Below, piece by piece: positions 1 through 9,355 of a stretch of 55,533 bases of DNA (position 1 is the first letter of the stretch; each line of letters opens with the position of its first letter). The position numbers and the translations under genes were made by a program. Source of the stretch: JALYXS01 sp051003795 (GTDB lineage: Bacteria; Acidobacteriota; Terriglobia; Bryobacterales; Bryobacteraceae); contig JBPCKZ010000019.1 of the NCBI GenBank assembly GCA_051003795.1, forward strand, positions 1 through 55,533. Reading direction: 5' to 3'. The notes under the pieces were generated by a model. That model was not told the DNA's origin, made no database searches, and was given only the letters and a program-made list of their open reading frames with translations.

Positions 1-90
1 GTCCACACTCGTGTGGACACAGGGTTTTCGCGGCTTCCAAACAAGTGTCCACACGAGTGTGGACACGGCAGACACGAGTGTCCGCGCCAC
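1..90. repeat. Dispersed palindromic repeat, copy 1 (left end cut by window)
   Basis: Bases 1-20 are the exact reverse complement of 45-64. The right arm (45-90) contains two nested hairpins: a 10-base-arm hairpin at 45-66 with a 2-base loop, and a smaller one in the 'gacacgagtgtc' block. The 46-base right arm recurs at 35595-35640 with one mismatch. The element ends 14 bases before the secD ATG, and reading it as protein gives a spurious extension (STRVWTRQTRVSAP). It looks like a REP/MITE-type element rather than coding DNA. Confidence 0.85.
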
Positions 91-104
91 AAGGGATTAA
101 TAAT

Positions 105-1712
<1,608 letters not shown>

Positions 1713-1822
1713 CCATTTTGTGTCAAAGTATTTGTGATAGCTTTTGAAACGGCAGTGTAACGGGAACAAGTTTAACGAATCCGGTGTCTACCCGGGGTAG
1801 CACTGGACGCAGGCAATGTTTA

Positions 1823-3046
1823 ATGGAATTATTCAGAAATACGAATTTCGACTTCCTGGGCAAGAAATGGCCCTTCATCATCGCGTCACTGGTACTGACC
1901 GCGTTGGGGATCGCCAGCCTGGCGATGCATGGGGGACCGCGCTACGGAATTGATTTCAAGGGCGGAACTCTGATGACGGTGAAATTTCTTCAGGCTCCTC
2001 CGGAGGATAAAATTCGCGCCGCTCTCGATAAGCGGCTGCCCAGCGCGCCCACCGTTCAAAATTTCGTGGGCGGCGACAATGAAGTTTCGATCGGCACCGA
2101 AGGCGCCGACGAACAGACCCTAAGCAAGAACCGGCAGATCGTTATCGATACGCTGCAGAGCACCTTCGGACAGCCGGCGAGCGGCAAGTTTGATTTGAAC
2201 AATGCCAACCAGGATGCGCTGGTAAGCCGCCTGCGCGATCCGCTTCAGAAGAGCGGAGTGCAGCTTTCGGATCCGCAGTTGCAGAAGGTGGCCGCGGACA
2301 TTCTGGCGTTCAAGAACAGTTCGCCTCGTTCGGGATTGATCGCCATTCTCGACCAGCTTTCCAGCGTGCCGGGCGTTACGCCCGCGATCTTAAATACGGT
2401 AAAACGGGAATGCTATTTGTCTCCGTTTACGTTAAGAGGCACCGAAGTGGTCGGCCCCAAGGTGGGCGCGGATTTGCGGCGGCAGGCGATATGGGCTACA
2501 CTGTCGGCTCTGGCGGGCATGCTGGTTTACATATGGTTCCGTTTCGAGTGGGTCTACGGCGTGGCCGCCGTGATCGCGGTTTTTCACGACACCATCATCA
2601 CCGTCGGCCTGTTTTCGATTTTCAACAAAGAGATTTCACTGACCGTGATCGCGGCGCTGTTAACGCTGGTGGGCTACTCGATGAACGATACCATCGTGAT
2701 TTTCGACCGGATCCGCGAAAACCTCAGGGCGAACCGCCGCGAGCCGCTTTACGCGGTGATCAACCGCAGCGTGAATCAGACATTGAGCCGGACGATCATG
2801 ACCTCCGGCCTTACCTTCTTAAGCGTGCTGGCGCTATTTTTATTTGGCGGTCCGGTACTGCATGGATTTTCTTTTGCTCTGGTAGTAGGTATTATCGTCG
2901 GTACCTATTCGTCGGTGTTCATTGCGAGCCCGATCGTATTGGGATGGCACAATTTTATCGATGCGCGGAGGAGCACGGCTCCGCCGATAGTGCCGGTCTC
3001 GAAGCAGCAGCCGTCCCGGAAGGGTTCGGTCGGTGTCGTGAAATAG
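1823..3046 (+). CDS. secF: Protein translocase subunit SecF with an extra periplasmic insertion
   Basis: SecF forms the SecDF proton-driven export motor with the upstream SecD. The 407-residue product begins MELFRNTNFDFLG, has YGIDFKGG at about 41-48, and a C-terminal membrane block with YSMNDTIVIFDRIREN (about 286-301). ATG 1823 is preferred over the upstream GTG at 1784 because homologous SecF proteins start close to this point and the extra residues are low-quality sequence over a small hairpin (ctacccggggtag). Residues about 110-195 are longer than in the E. coli protein and contain a DLNNA...VPGVTPAIL pattern reminiscent of helix-hairpin-helix motifs. This insertion sits in the periplasmic P4 region. 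It may be lineage-specific. Confidence 0.95.
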   Translation: MELFRNTNFDFLGKKWPFIIASLVLTALGIASLAMHGGPRYGIDFKGGTLMTVKFLQAPPEDKIRAALDKRLPSAPTVQNFVGGDNEVSIGTEGADEQTLSKNRQIVIDTLQSTFGQPASGKFDLNNANQDALVSRLRDPLQKSGVQLSDPQLQKVAADILAFKNSSPRSGLIAILDQLSSVPGVTPAILNTVKRECYLSPFTLRGTEVVGPKVGADLRRQAIWATLSALAGMLVYIWFRFEWVYGVAAVIAVFHDTIITVGLFSIFNKEISLTVIAALLTLVGYSMNDTIVIFDRIRENLRANRREPLYAVINRSVNQTLSRTIMTSGLTFLSVLALFLFGGPVLHGFSFALVVGIIVGTYSSVFIASPIVLGWHNFIDARRSTAPPIVPVSKQQPSRKGSVGVVK

Positions 3047-3089
3047 CGTGGTGAAATAGCGTGGTGAAATGGCCTAGCGAAATAGCCAT
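3038..3089 (+). repeat. Four degenerate 13-base tandem repeats across the secF stop
   Basis: The unit gtgaaatagcgtg occurs at 3038-3050 and 3051-3063 exactly, then as gtgaaatggccta (3064-3076) and gcgaaatagccat (3077-3089). The first copy contains the secF stop codon (3044-3046), so the array looks like a local expansion of the gene's own 3' end into the secF-tonB spacer. No function is evident. Confidence 0.8.
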
Positions 3090-3135
3090 AGAGACAAATG
3101 AGTTAACGTAGTTTCAAAAATAGCGAGAGGGCGAT

Positions 3136-3885
3136 ATGTTCGAACAGACATTCGTTGAAGGCGTCGGCAAGACCAATCGGGTTTGGACGATTCTCTTGTC
3201 GTTCGCGGGTCAGATACTTCTTATGGCCGTCCTGGTGATCATTCCCCTGATCTACTTCGACGCGCTCCCCAAGACTCAGTTGAGCAGTTTCCTGGTGGCT
3301 CCGCCGCCGCCGCCCCCGCCGCCCCCGCCCCCGCCCGCCCAAGCTGTCAAGGTGGTCAAGATTATCCCGAAACAGTTCGACATGGGCAGGTTGCAAGCGC
3401 CGAAATCGATTCCTAAAGAAATCAAGATGATCAAGGAAGAGGAACTCCCTCCGCCGAGCGGCATGGTCGGCGGCGTGGTGGGTGGAGTTGCGGGTGGTAC
3501 GGCGGGCGGCGTTTTGGGCGGCATCCTGAGTAGCTTGCCATCGGCCGCGCCCCCGCCAAAGAAAGCGGAAGCTCCGCCGAAGCCGGTCACTCCATCGAAA
3601 ATTCGAGTTGGCGGTAACGTGCAAGCGGCCAACATCATCAAACAAATCAAGCCCGTCTATCCGCCGCTCGCGAAACAAGCCCGTATTCAGGGGACCGTGC
3701 GATTTAACGCGGTAATCGATAAAGACGGCACGATCCAGAATCTGGTTTTGGTTAGCGGACATCCGTTGTTGGTGCAAGCCGCGCAGGAAGCGGTTAAACA
3801 GTGGGTGTACAAGCCGACCCTCCTCAATGGAGAGCCGGTGCAGGTGATCACGACGATCGACGTGAACTTCACGTTGAATCAGTAG
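3136..3885 (+). CDS. tonB: Energy transducer TonB
   Basis: TonB couples the ExbB-ExbD proton channel to outer-membrane receptors. The 249-residue protein has a short cytoplasmic N-terminus, one membrane anchor at about 19-41, a run of 12 prolines (about 57-68), a glycine/valine-rich stretch (about 114-135), and a C-terminal TonB domain (about 165-249) with YPPLAKQARIQGTV and a final beta strand ending VDVNFTL-like (IDVNFTLNQ). AGCGAGAGGG precedes the ATG. It starts the tonB-exbB-exbD-exbD block and would serve the TBDRs elsewhere in the window. The proline run is encoded by an imperfect CCG/CCC repeat at about 3300-3340, a potential slippage site. Confidence 0.93.
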   Translation: MFEQTFVEGVGKTNRVWTILLSFAGQILLMAVLVIIPLIYFDALPKTQLSSFLVAPPPPPPPPPPPPAQAVKVVKIIPKQFDMGRLQAPKSIPKEIKMIKEEELPPPSGMVGGVVGGVAGGTAGGVLGGILSSLPSAAPPPKKAEAPPKPVTPSKIRVGGNVQAANIIKQIKPVYPPLAKQARIQGTVRFNAVIDKDGTIQNLVLVSGHPLLVQAAQEAVKQWVYKPTLLNGEPVQVITTIDVNFTLNQ

Positions 3886-3933
3886 TAACAGTTAATTCGA
3901 CTCGTTCAATTCAACTCGCAGGAGAGGAAATAA

Positions 3934-4677
3934 ATGCTTTTACAGATGCAGGTTTTGGCGTTCCTTCTGTTTCAAGAAGCTGGCGCCGTATCGTTTGATC
4001 CGCGGGGGCTCTGGAACAATATGGGCACTCCCGCAAAGTTGGTCGTCGTCGTCCTGTTCATCATGTCGGCATGGTCGATCGGTGTCATGATCGATCGCTT
4101 GATGGCGTACAACGCGGCCAAGAAGCAGTCGCGGCAATTCGCTCCGGCGGTCGCCGGCGCGCTGCGCGAAGGCAAACTCGACGAAGCGATCAAGATCGCC
4201 GATCGATACAAAAAGAGCCACCTCGCCAAGGTTGTGGTGGCGGGTCTGCAGGAATTTCAGGCGCATCAGTCGAGCGCGGATATTTCCGGTGAAGAGATCG
4301 ACGCATCGAAACGCGCGCTCGAACGTTCGGAAGCCATTGTTCACGCCGAGTTGAAGCGCGGCGTCAGCAGTCTGGCGACCATCGGTTCGACGGCGCCGTT
4401 TGTCGGCCTGTTCGGCACGGTTCTGGGAATCATCAACGCCTTCCGCAGCATGGCGGCGGAAAAGACTCCCGGTATCGGCGCGATCGCGGGCGGTATTTCG
4501 GAAGCGTTGGTGACCACCGCGTTTGGATTGTTCGTGGCCGTCCCCGCCGTCTGGATGTTCAACTACTTCACGGGAAAAATCGATGCGTTCGATGTCGAGA
4601 TGGGCAACTCCAGCTCGGAATTGATCGACTATTTCCTGAAGCGCAGCCAACGCGGTACAACGGCGGTTCGCAAGTAG
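3934..4677 (+). CDS. exbB: ExbB/TolQ/MotA-family proton channel protein
   Basis: ExbB forms the pentameric inner-membrane channel that, with ExbD, energises TonB (or TolA). The 247-residue product has three predicted membrane helices, at about 35-54, 144-172 and 180-215; the last two contain the conserved STAPFVGLFGTVLGI and TAFGLFVAVPA stretches. GGAGAGGA lies just before ATG 3934. It follows tonB by 48 bases and precedes two exbD genes. A TolQ role cannot be excluded from sequence alone, but adjacency to tonB and the absence of tolA/tolB/pal nearby favour ExbB. Confidence 0.94.
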   Translation: MLLQMQVLAFLLFQEAGAVSFDPRGLWNNMGTPAKLVVVVLFIMSAWSIGVMIDRLMAYNAAKKQSRQFAPAVAGALREGKLDEAIKIADRYKKSHLAKVVVAGLQEFQAHQSSADISGEEIDASKRALERSEAIVHAELKRGVSSLATIGSTAPFVGLFGTVLGIINAFRSMAAEKTPGIGAIAGGISEALVTTAFGLFVAVPAVWMFNYFTGKIDAFDVEMGNSSSELIDYFLKRSQRGTTAVRK

Positions 4678-4704
4678 AAGTCGAGCTCCGGCGGGTTTGA
4701 ATTG

Positions 4705-4740
4705 TCCGGGGCGGCGCGATCCGCATTGCGCCGCCCCGGA
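4705..4740 (+). promoter_or_regulatory. Strong GC-rich stem-loop between exbB and exbD
   Basis: Two perfect 13-base arms (4705-4717 and 4728-4740) flank a 10-base loop, 27 bases after the exbB stop. No run of T follows, so it is not a classic intrinsic terminator. It may act as an mRNA-processing or stabilising element that sets the ExbB:ExbD ratio, or as an attenuator. Structure is seen; role is inferred. Confidence 0.7.
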
Positions 4741-4786
4741 GCGAATCGCCGGACAGCATCTGGAAGAACTGGGAAGGAGATTCATT

Positions 4787-5239
4787 ATGGAACTTAAAAA
4801 AGCACCGCCGCCAGTATCCGAGATCAACGTGACTCCGATGGTCGACGTGATGCTCGTGGTGCTGATCATCTTCATGGTCATAACGCCCATGTTGAACAAA
4901 GGCATCACGGTGGATATGACGAAGAGTCATCATCCCGTGACGATGAGCGATCAGGAAAAAGAGGATGCGATCACCGTCGCGGTCACCCGCGACGGCAAGG
5001 TGTATCTGAGCCCTGGCGTCCAGCGGGTCGAACCGGACCAGCTCGCTCCCAAGGTCAAGGATTTACTGGCCAAGAAGACCACCGACAAGATGGTATTTAT
5101 CCGGGCCGACCAGAGAGCCAAGTATCAGAGGGTCGAGGAAGTGGTCGACAATCTCCGCGCTGCGGGCGTGGATCAGTTAGGGCTACTCACCGAACAGGCT
5201 CCCGAGAAGAAGGGATCGAAGGCCGCCGCCGGATTGTAG
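4787..5239 (+). CDS. exbD: ExbD/TolR-family biopolymer transport protein (first of two)
   Basis: ExbD is the proton-carrying partner of ExbB. The 150-residue protein has the classic N-terminal INVTPMVDVMLVVLIIFMV segment, a single membrane helix holding the essential aspartate (D20), followed by a periplasmic domain with VTRDGKVYL and MVFIRADQRAKY stretches. ATG 4787 follows GGAAGGAGA at 4772-4780; the open frame extends upstream to 4697 but only over the exbB-exbD stem-loop. It belongs to the tonB-exbB-exbD-exbD operon, and its paralogue lies 80 bases downstream. Confidence 0.94.
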   Translation: MELKKAPPPVSEINVTPMVDVMLVVLIIFMVITPMLNKGITVDMTKSHHPVTMSDQEKEDAITVAVTRDGKVYLSPGVQRVEPDQLAPKVKDLLAKKTTDKMVFIRADQRAKYQRVEEVVDNLRAAGVDQLGLLTEQAPEKKGSKAAAGL

Positions 5240-5277
5240 CGGGAAGCGCTTGTTTAGGCGCGCGTCCCGGTAGTTTC

Positions 5278-5305
5278 GAAGTATTTAGTCTGAAGTGTTT
5301 AGTCT
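5278..5305 (+). repeat. 14-base direct repeat just before the second exbD
   Basis: gaagtatttagtct (5278-5291) is followed directly by gaagtgtttagtct (5292-5305), one mismatch. The copies abut the AAAGGAG ribosome-binding site of the next gene. It looks like a small local duplication. Confidence 0.7.
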
Positions 5306-5319
5306 AAAGGAGAAAATTT

Positions 5320-5745
5320 ATGGCAATGTCAGTTGGCGGCGGACAAGGCGTTCAGGCCAATATCAACATGACGCCGATGATCGATATTTTGCTCGTGCTA
5401 TTGATCATCTTCATGGCGATTTCGCCGGTTTCGCCCAAGGGGCTCGAAGCTCTCGCCCCTCAGCCGCCTCCTCCGAACGCGCCGCCCCCCCCCGACAACG
5501 ACCGCACGGTCGTCGTCTCGATCGACAAGGATAAGAACTGGAAGATCAACCAGGAGCCGACTACTCCCGATAAGCTCGGCGACCGGCTGATTGAGATCTT
5601 CAAGACACGCGCCGAACGCGTCGTGTTCATCAAAGGCGACCCAAATCTGGAATTCAAAACCGTTTCCGAGGCGATCGATATCGCGCACGGCGCGAACATC
5701 GACAAGGTCGGGCTGATGACCCCGAAAGTGGAGGCGGGACAGTAA
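5320..5745 (+). CDS. exbD: ExbD/TolR-family biopolymer transport protein (second)
   Basis: Second ExbD paralogue, 141 residues, beginning MAMSVGGGQGVQ and carrying INMTPMIDILLVLLIIFMA with the proton-binding aspartate at D22. The periplasmic part (about 45-141) includes RVVFIKGDPNLEF. A strong AAAGGAG site precedes the ATG. Two different ExbD proteins with one ExbB suggest a mixed complex or alternative energisers for different TonB clients. A C9 homopolymer (5485-5493) encodes part of a Pro-rich linker and could slip during replication. The stop codon overlaps the next gene's ATG by one base. Confidence 0.93.
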   Translation: MAMSVGGGQGVQANINMTPMIDILLVLLIIFMAISPVSPKGLEALAPQPPPPNAPPPPDNDRTVVVSIDKDKNWKINQEPTTPDKLGDRLIEIFKTRAERVVFIKGDPNLEFKTVSEAIDIAHGANIDKVGLMTPKVEAGQ

Positions 5746-6572
5746 TGAACGCGAGATGGGGACGGAGTGGTCGGGTTAGGTGGATCGCTTCGCTCGCGGC
5801 TCTCGCGGCTCTCGCTTTGGGGTCGGCGGGGTGTGCCCAATTGAAGGCTCGCGATGCCCTGAACCGGGGCTCGACGGCTTTCAAGGCCAATCAATTCTCC
5901 CAAGCCGTGGAGTATTTCAAGACGGCGGTGGATATCGATCCGAATTTCGACGTTGCCCGTTTATATCTGGCCACGGCGTACATGGCCCAGTACATCCCCG
6001 GCGCGGAGTCGAAAGAGAATATGCAGTTCGCCGACGCGGCTCTCGTCCAATTTAATAAGGTGCTCGAGAAAAATCCGAAGGACGAGACCGCGACCGCCGA
6101 TATCGCTTCCATTTACTACAACCAGAAGAATTGGGACAAGGCGGAAGAGTGGAACAAAAAACTCATCGCTCTGAATCCCAAGGCCAAGGATGCGTATTAC
6201 GTGCTCGGCGTGATTGCGTGGTACCGGTGGCTTCCTCCGTACCGCGAAGCTCGCAATAAGGAAGGCATGAAGCCCGACGACCCCGGCCCGCTTAAAGATG
6301 CGAAGGTTCGGGAAGAGTTAAAAGCCAAATATTTGCCGATTCTCGACGAGGGGATCAAGGACGAGCAGAAGGCTCTCGAAATCGATCCCGAATACGAAAA
6401 CGCCATGTCCTACACGAACCTTCTGATCCGCTACCGCGCGGATCTCATGGACACTCGCCAGGAGTGGAAGAAACAGTGGGATATCGCCGACAGTTGGGTG
6501 GAGAAAGCAATGGCCACAATTAAGGTCAAGGCGGACAGGAAGGCGGCAGCTCCTAATACTGGTGCCAAATAG
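5745..6572 (+). CDS. TPR-repeat lipoprotein
   Basis: The 275-residue protein starts with a lipoprotein signal; the lipobox LGSAGC puts the lipidated cysteine at position 30. Tetratricopeptide-like helices follow (about 38-75 with AFKANQFSQAVEYFKTAVDIDP, and about 95-140 with WDKAEEWNKKLIALNPKAKD). It is translationally coupled to exbD (TAATG overlap), so it is probably made with the TonB energising complex. A role as a scaffold for envelope complexes is inference. The last 11 bases overlap the GTG start proposed for the following spoT gene. Confidence 0.85.
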   Translation: MNARWGRSGRVRWIASLAALAALALGSAGCAQLKARDALNRGSTAFKANQFSQAVEYFKTAVDIDPNFDVARLYLATAYMAQYIPGAESKENMQFADAALVQFNKVLEKNPKDETATADIASIYYNQKNWDKAEEWNKKLIALNPKAKDAYYVLGVIAWYRWLPPYREARNKEGMKPDDPGPLKDAKVREELKAKYLPILDEGIKDEQKALEIDPEYENAMSYTNLLIRYRADLMDTRQEWKKQWDIADSWVEKAMATIKVKADRKAAAPNTGAK

Positions 6573-8832
6573 AAGTGAACCCGAGGGCGGGCTTCTCACG
6601 GCGGATTGCGAGAAGCCCGCCGTTGCCATTTCCGCAGACAATAATTCCCCGGACCGCCTTTTCGACGATCTTAAAGCCAAAGTCCACGAACTTCGCCCCA
6701 AGGACGATTTAGCCCCGCTCGAAAAAGCCTACCAGTTCGCCTCCAAATATCATCAATTGCAGCTCCGCGAATCGGGCGAAGCGTATATGACCCATCCAGT
6801 GATGGTGGCGCACATTCTCGCCGGAATGCGGATGGACGTCGTCAGCCTGGAAACCGGGTTGCTGCACGACGTGGTAGAAGATACCAGCGTCACTGTTGAA
6901 GCAGTCCGCAAGAACTTCGGCGAGGAAGTCGCGCGCTGCGTGGATGGCGTCACAAAGCTCAGCAAGCTGGATTTTTTTTCGGCGGAGGAACGCCAGGCGG
7001 AAAGCTTCCGCAAAATGCTGCTCGCGATGGTCGACGACATTCGCGTGATCATCGTGAAGCTGGCCGACCGCCTGCACAATATGCGAACGCTCGGGTGCCT
7101 CTCGCCCGCGCGGAGAGAGCGCATCGCGCGCGAAACTCTGGAAATTTACGCGCCGATCGCGAACCGGCTCGGGATGGGCAAGATCCGGAGCGAGCTCGAA
7201 GATCTCGCGTTTCGGTATCTCGAGCCGGCCGATTTCGCCGAGATCTCGCAGATTATCGAATCGAAGCGCGCCGCGAACGAACAGTTTTTGGACAGGATCA
7301 AGCACACTGTCGAAGCCGAACTTCGCCGCGAAGGAATCCCCGCCCGCGTCGACGGCCGCGTGAAGCGCGCCTACTCGGTTCACGTAAAGATGAAGCGCCA
7401 GAAGATTTCGTTCGATCAGGTCTACGATCTGATGGCGCTGCGGATCGTAACCGATTCGGTGAAGAACTGCTATGCCGCGCTCGGCGTCATTCACAACGAG
7501 TGGCGTCCCATACCGGGGCGCATCAAGGACTTCATCGCGATTCCCAGGCCTAATCTGTATCAGTCGCTGCACACTTCGGTAATCGGCCCCGAAGGCAAGC
7601 ACTTCGAAGTGCAGATCCGCACCGAGGAGATGCACCGCATTGCCGAAGAAGGGATCGCGGCGCATTGGAAATACAAAGAAGGGAAAAAAGGTCCGCACGA
7701 CGACGACCGGAGCATGCTTTGGATGCGCCAGATGGTCGAATGGCAGCGCGACATGAGCGACGCCGGCGAGTTTATGTCGACCTTGAAAGTCGATCTATAC
7801 CCCGAAGAGGTTTACACTTTTACGCCGCTCGGGAAGGTGATCACGCTGCCGCGCGATGCGACCCCGATCGATTTCGCTTACGCCATCCACTCGGACGTGG
7901 GAAACATGTGCGCCGGCGCGAAGGTGAACGGGCGAATCGTTCCCTTGAAATATACGCTGAAAAACGGCGATAGCGTGGAGATCCTGACGCAAGCCGGCCA
8001 TCAGCCGAGCAAGGACTGGCTGCAGGTCGTCAAGACCGCTAAAGCGCGTAACAAGATCAAGCACCTGATCAACGCGAGCGAGCGGCTGAAGGCGATTGAG
8101 ATCGGCCAGAAGTACCTCGACAAGGAAGCCCGGCGCCTGGGCGTTCAGATGAGCAAAATCACGCGCGGCGAACTGGAGAACGTGGCGAGCGAGTACGGCT
8201 TCGGCAAAGTCGAAGATCTTTACGCCGGGTTGGGTTACGGCAGGTATTCGGCGCGCCAGGTGCTGCAAAAATCGGCTCCCACGCAGATTCAGGACGAGAA
8301 TGCCGAACAACCCGCCACGTCCCCGGCTCCGGCGCCGGAGACCACGCCCGCCTCTCCGCCCCGCAAACTCGATCCGGACGCGGTCATCAAGGTGAAAGGC
8401 ATCGACGACGTGATGATCTATCGCGCGAAGTGCTGCAATCCCATTCGCGGCGAGGCGATTGTCGGCTACGTGACGCGCGGCAAGGGCGTCGCGGTGCACT
8501 CGAAGGTTTGCCCGAACGTTCAGGCGCTAATGTACGAAGTGGAGCGCAAGATCGAAGTGGAGTGGGCGCGCAACGCCGCCGAAGCGTTCCCGGTGCACCT
8601 TCTTGTCCACACGGACGACCGGCCGGGACTGTTGAACCAGTTGACGTCCGTGCTGTCGAGCGAGAATACGAATATCCGGAGCCTGGAGGCGAAGACGGCC
8701 ATCGATCAGAACAGCGATGCGGCTTTGGTCGAAATGACGGTGGATGTAAAAGATAAAAAACAGATGGAAAAACTGGTCGCCGCGATGCGCCGCATCTCCG
8801 GCGTGCGCGACGTGGAGCGGCTATTGTCATGA
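6562..8832 (+). CDS. spoT: Bifunctional (p)ppGpp synthetase/hydrolase (RelA/SpoT family)
   Basis: Makes and degrades the stringent-response alarmone (p)ppGpp. The 756-residue protein has an intact HD hydrolase domain (HPVMVAHIL and LLHDVVEDT, about 76-115, then KLADRLHNMRTL), a synthetase domain (GRIKDFIAIPRPNLYQSLHT; the RxKD form typical of bifunctional enzymes rather than the RelA ExDD), a TGS domain starting VYTFTPLGKVITLP (about 415), a Cys-containing region (AKCCNPIRGEAIVGYV), and a C-terminal ACT domain. GTG 6562 is the only usable start before the conserved region (next ATG is 6787), although it overlaps the TPR gene by 11 bases and places a stem-loop in the first codons. The next gene overlaps by four bases. 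Confidence 0.95.
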   Translation: MPNRSEPEGGLLTADCEKPAVAISADNNSPDRLFDDLKAKVHELRPKDDLAPLEKAYQFASKYHQLQLRESGEAYMTHPVMVAHILAGMRMDVVSLETGLLHDVVEDTSVTVEAVRKNFGEEVARCVDGVTKLSKLDFFSAEERQAESFRKMLLAMVDDIRVIIVKLADRLHNMRTLGCLSPARRERIARETLEIYAPIANRLGMGKIRSELEDLAFRYLEPADFAEISQIIESKRAANEQFLDRIKHTVEAELRREGIPARVDGRVKRAYSVHVKMKRQKISFDQVYDLMALRIVTDSVKNCYAALGVIHNEWRPIPGRIKDFIAIPRPNLYQSLHTSVIGPEGKHFEVQIRTEEMHRIAEEGIAAHWKYKEGKKGPHDDDRSMLWMRQMVEWQRDMSDAGEFMSTLKVDLYPEEVYTFTPLGKVITLPRDATPIDFAYAIHSDVGNMCAGAKVNGRIVPLKYTLKNGDSVEILTQAGHQPSKDWLQVVKTAKARNKIKHLINASERLKAIEIGQKYLDKEARRLGVQMSKITRGELENVASEYGFGKVEDLYAGLGYGRYSARQVLQKSAPTQIQDENAEQPATSPAPAPETTPASPPRKLDPDAVIKVKGIDDVMIYRAKCCNPIRGEAIVGYVTRGKGVAVHSKVCPNVQALMYEVERKIEVEWARNAAEAFPVHLLVHTDDRPGLLNQLTSVLSSENTNIRSLEAKTAIDQNSDAALVEMTVDVKDKKQMEKLVAAMRRISGVRDVERLLS
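6586..6621 (+). promoter_or_regulatory. 12-base-arm stem-loop at the start of the (p)ppGpp synthetase gene
   Basis: Perfect 12-base arms (6586-6597 and 6610-6621) with a 12-base loop lie 14 bases after the TPR gene stop and inside the first 20 codons of the spoT open frame. No T-run follows. It resembles the stem of a terminator for the tonB operon, or a structure limiting translation of the downstream gene. Confidence 0.65.
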
Positions 8833-9161
8833 CCGATCCCGAGCATATCGCAATCTCGAAATCGCGCGGCGTTCAGATCGATTGGAAGGATGGCCACAAG
8901 AGCGATTACGGCCTCGAGTATTTACGAGACCACTGCCCGTGCGCCACCTGCACGGGAGCGCATGGGACGGCGCCGCGGCCGAAAACCGCCGAAAATCCGT
9001 TTCAATTGTTTACGCAAAAGCTCAAGATGGAAAGCGTGGAGTCTGTGGGCAATTACGCGATTCGGATTTTATGGAGCGACGGGCACGGCACGGGAATTTA
9101 TTCATTCGAGCATTTGCGGAAGATCTGCCGTTGCACGGCTTGCGTCGGCGTATCGAACTAA
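8829..9161 (+). CDS. DUF971 family protein
   Basis: A 110-residue protein of the DUF971 family, the domain also found at the N-terminus of gamma-butyrobetaine hydroxylase. It shows the expected pattern: a GVQIDWKDGHKSDYGLEYLR start, a CPCATC cysteine group (about 37-42), and a C-terminal HLRKICRCTAC group (about 96-106), probably together binding a metal. Standalone DUF971 proteins have been linked to iron-sulfur metabolism in some bacteria, but the function here is not shown. Its ATG overlaps the spoT TGA (ATGA), implying translational coupling. Confidence 0.85.
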   Translation: MTDPEHIAISKSRGVQIDWKDGHKSDYGLEYLRDHCPCATCTGAHGTAPRPKTAENPFQLFTQKLKMESVESVGNYAIRILWSDGHGTGIYSFEHLRKICRCTACVGVSN

Positions 9162-9174
9162 GGGGTAAAACGAC

Positions 9175-9288
9175 ATGAAAGGGGGGGCCGAGGAAGCCGC
9201 GAACTTCCATGCGTCCATTTTCGAAAATTCAAAGATCGGACGCATTAGCCGCCATGGAGAACGGGGCCCGGGAAGGGTATCGCGTTGA
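9175..9288 (+). CDS. Possible 37-residue small protein
   Basis: Short frame beginning MKGGAEEAANFHASIFEN with AAGGGG about 10 bases upstream, directly after the DUF971 gene and ending before the convergent ttcA. No family is recognised. It starts with a G7 run, and it could simply be intergenic sequence. Bases 9289-9355 show nothing else. Confidence 0.2.
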   Translation: MKGGAEEAANFHASIFENSKIGRISRHGERGPGRVSR

Positions 9289-9355
9289 ACGGCGGCCCGC
9301 TATTCGCCTTCTCCCCCGGTTTCCCGGAATTAAGTCAAGCGTAATAGATCCGTTG

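Noticed and set aside
3038..3089. CRISPR-like array at the 13-base repeats
   Set aside because: Units are directly adjacent with no spacers and are too short; no cas genes are present.
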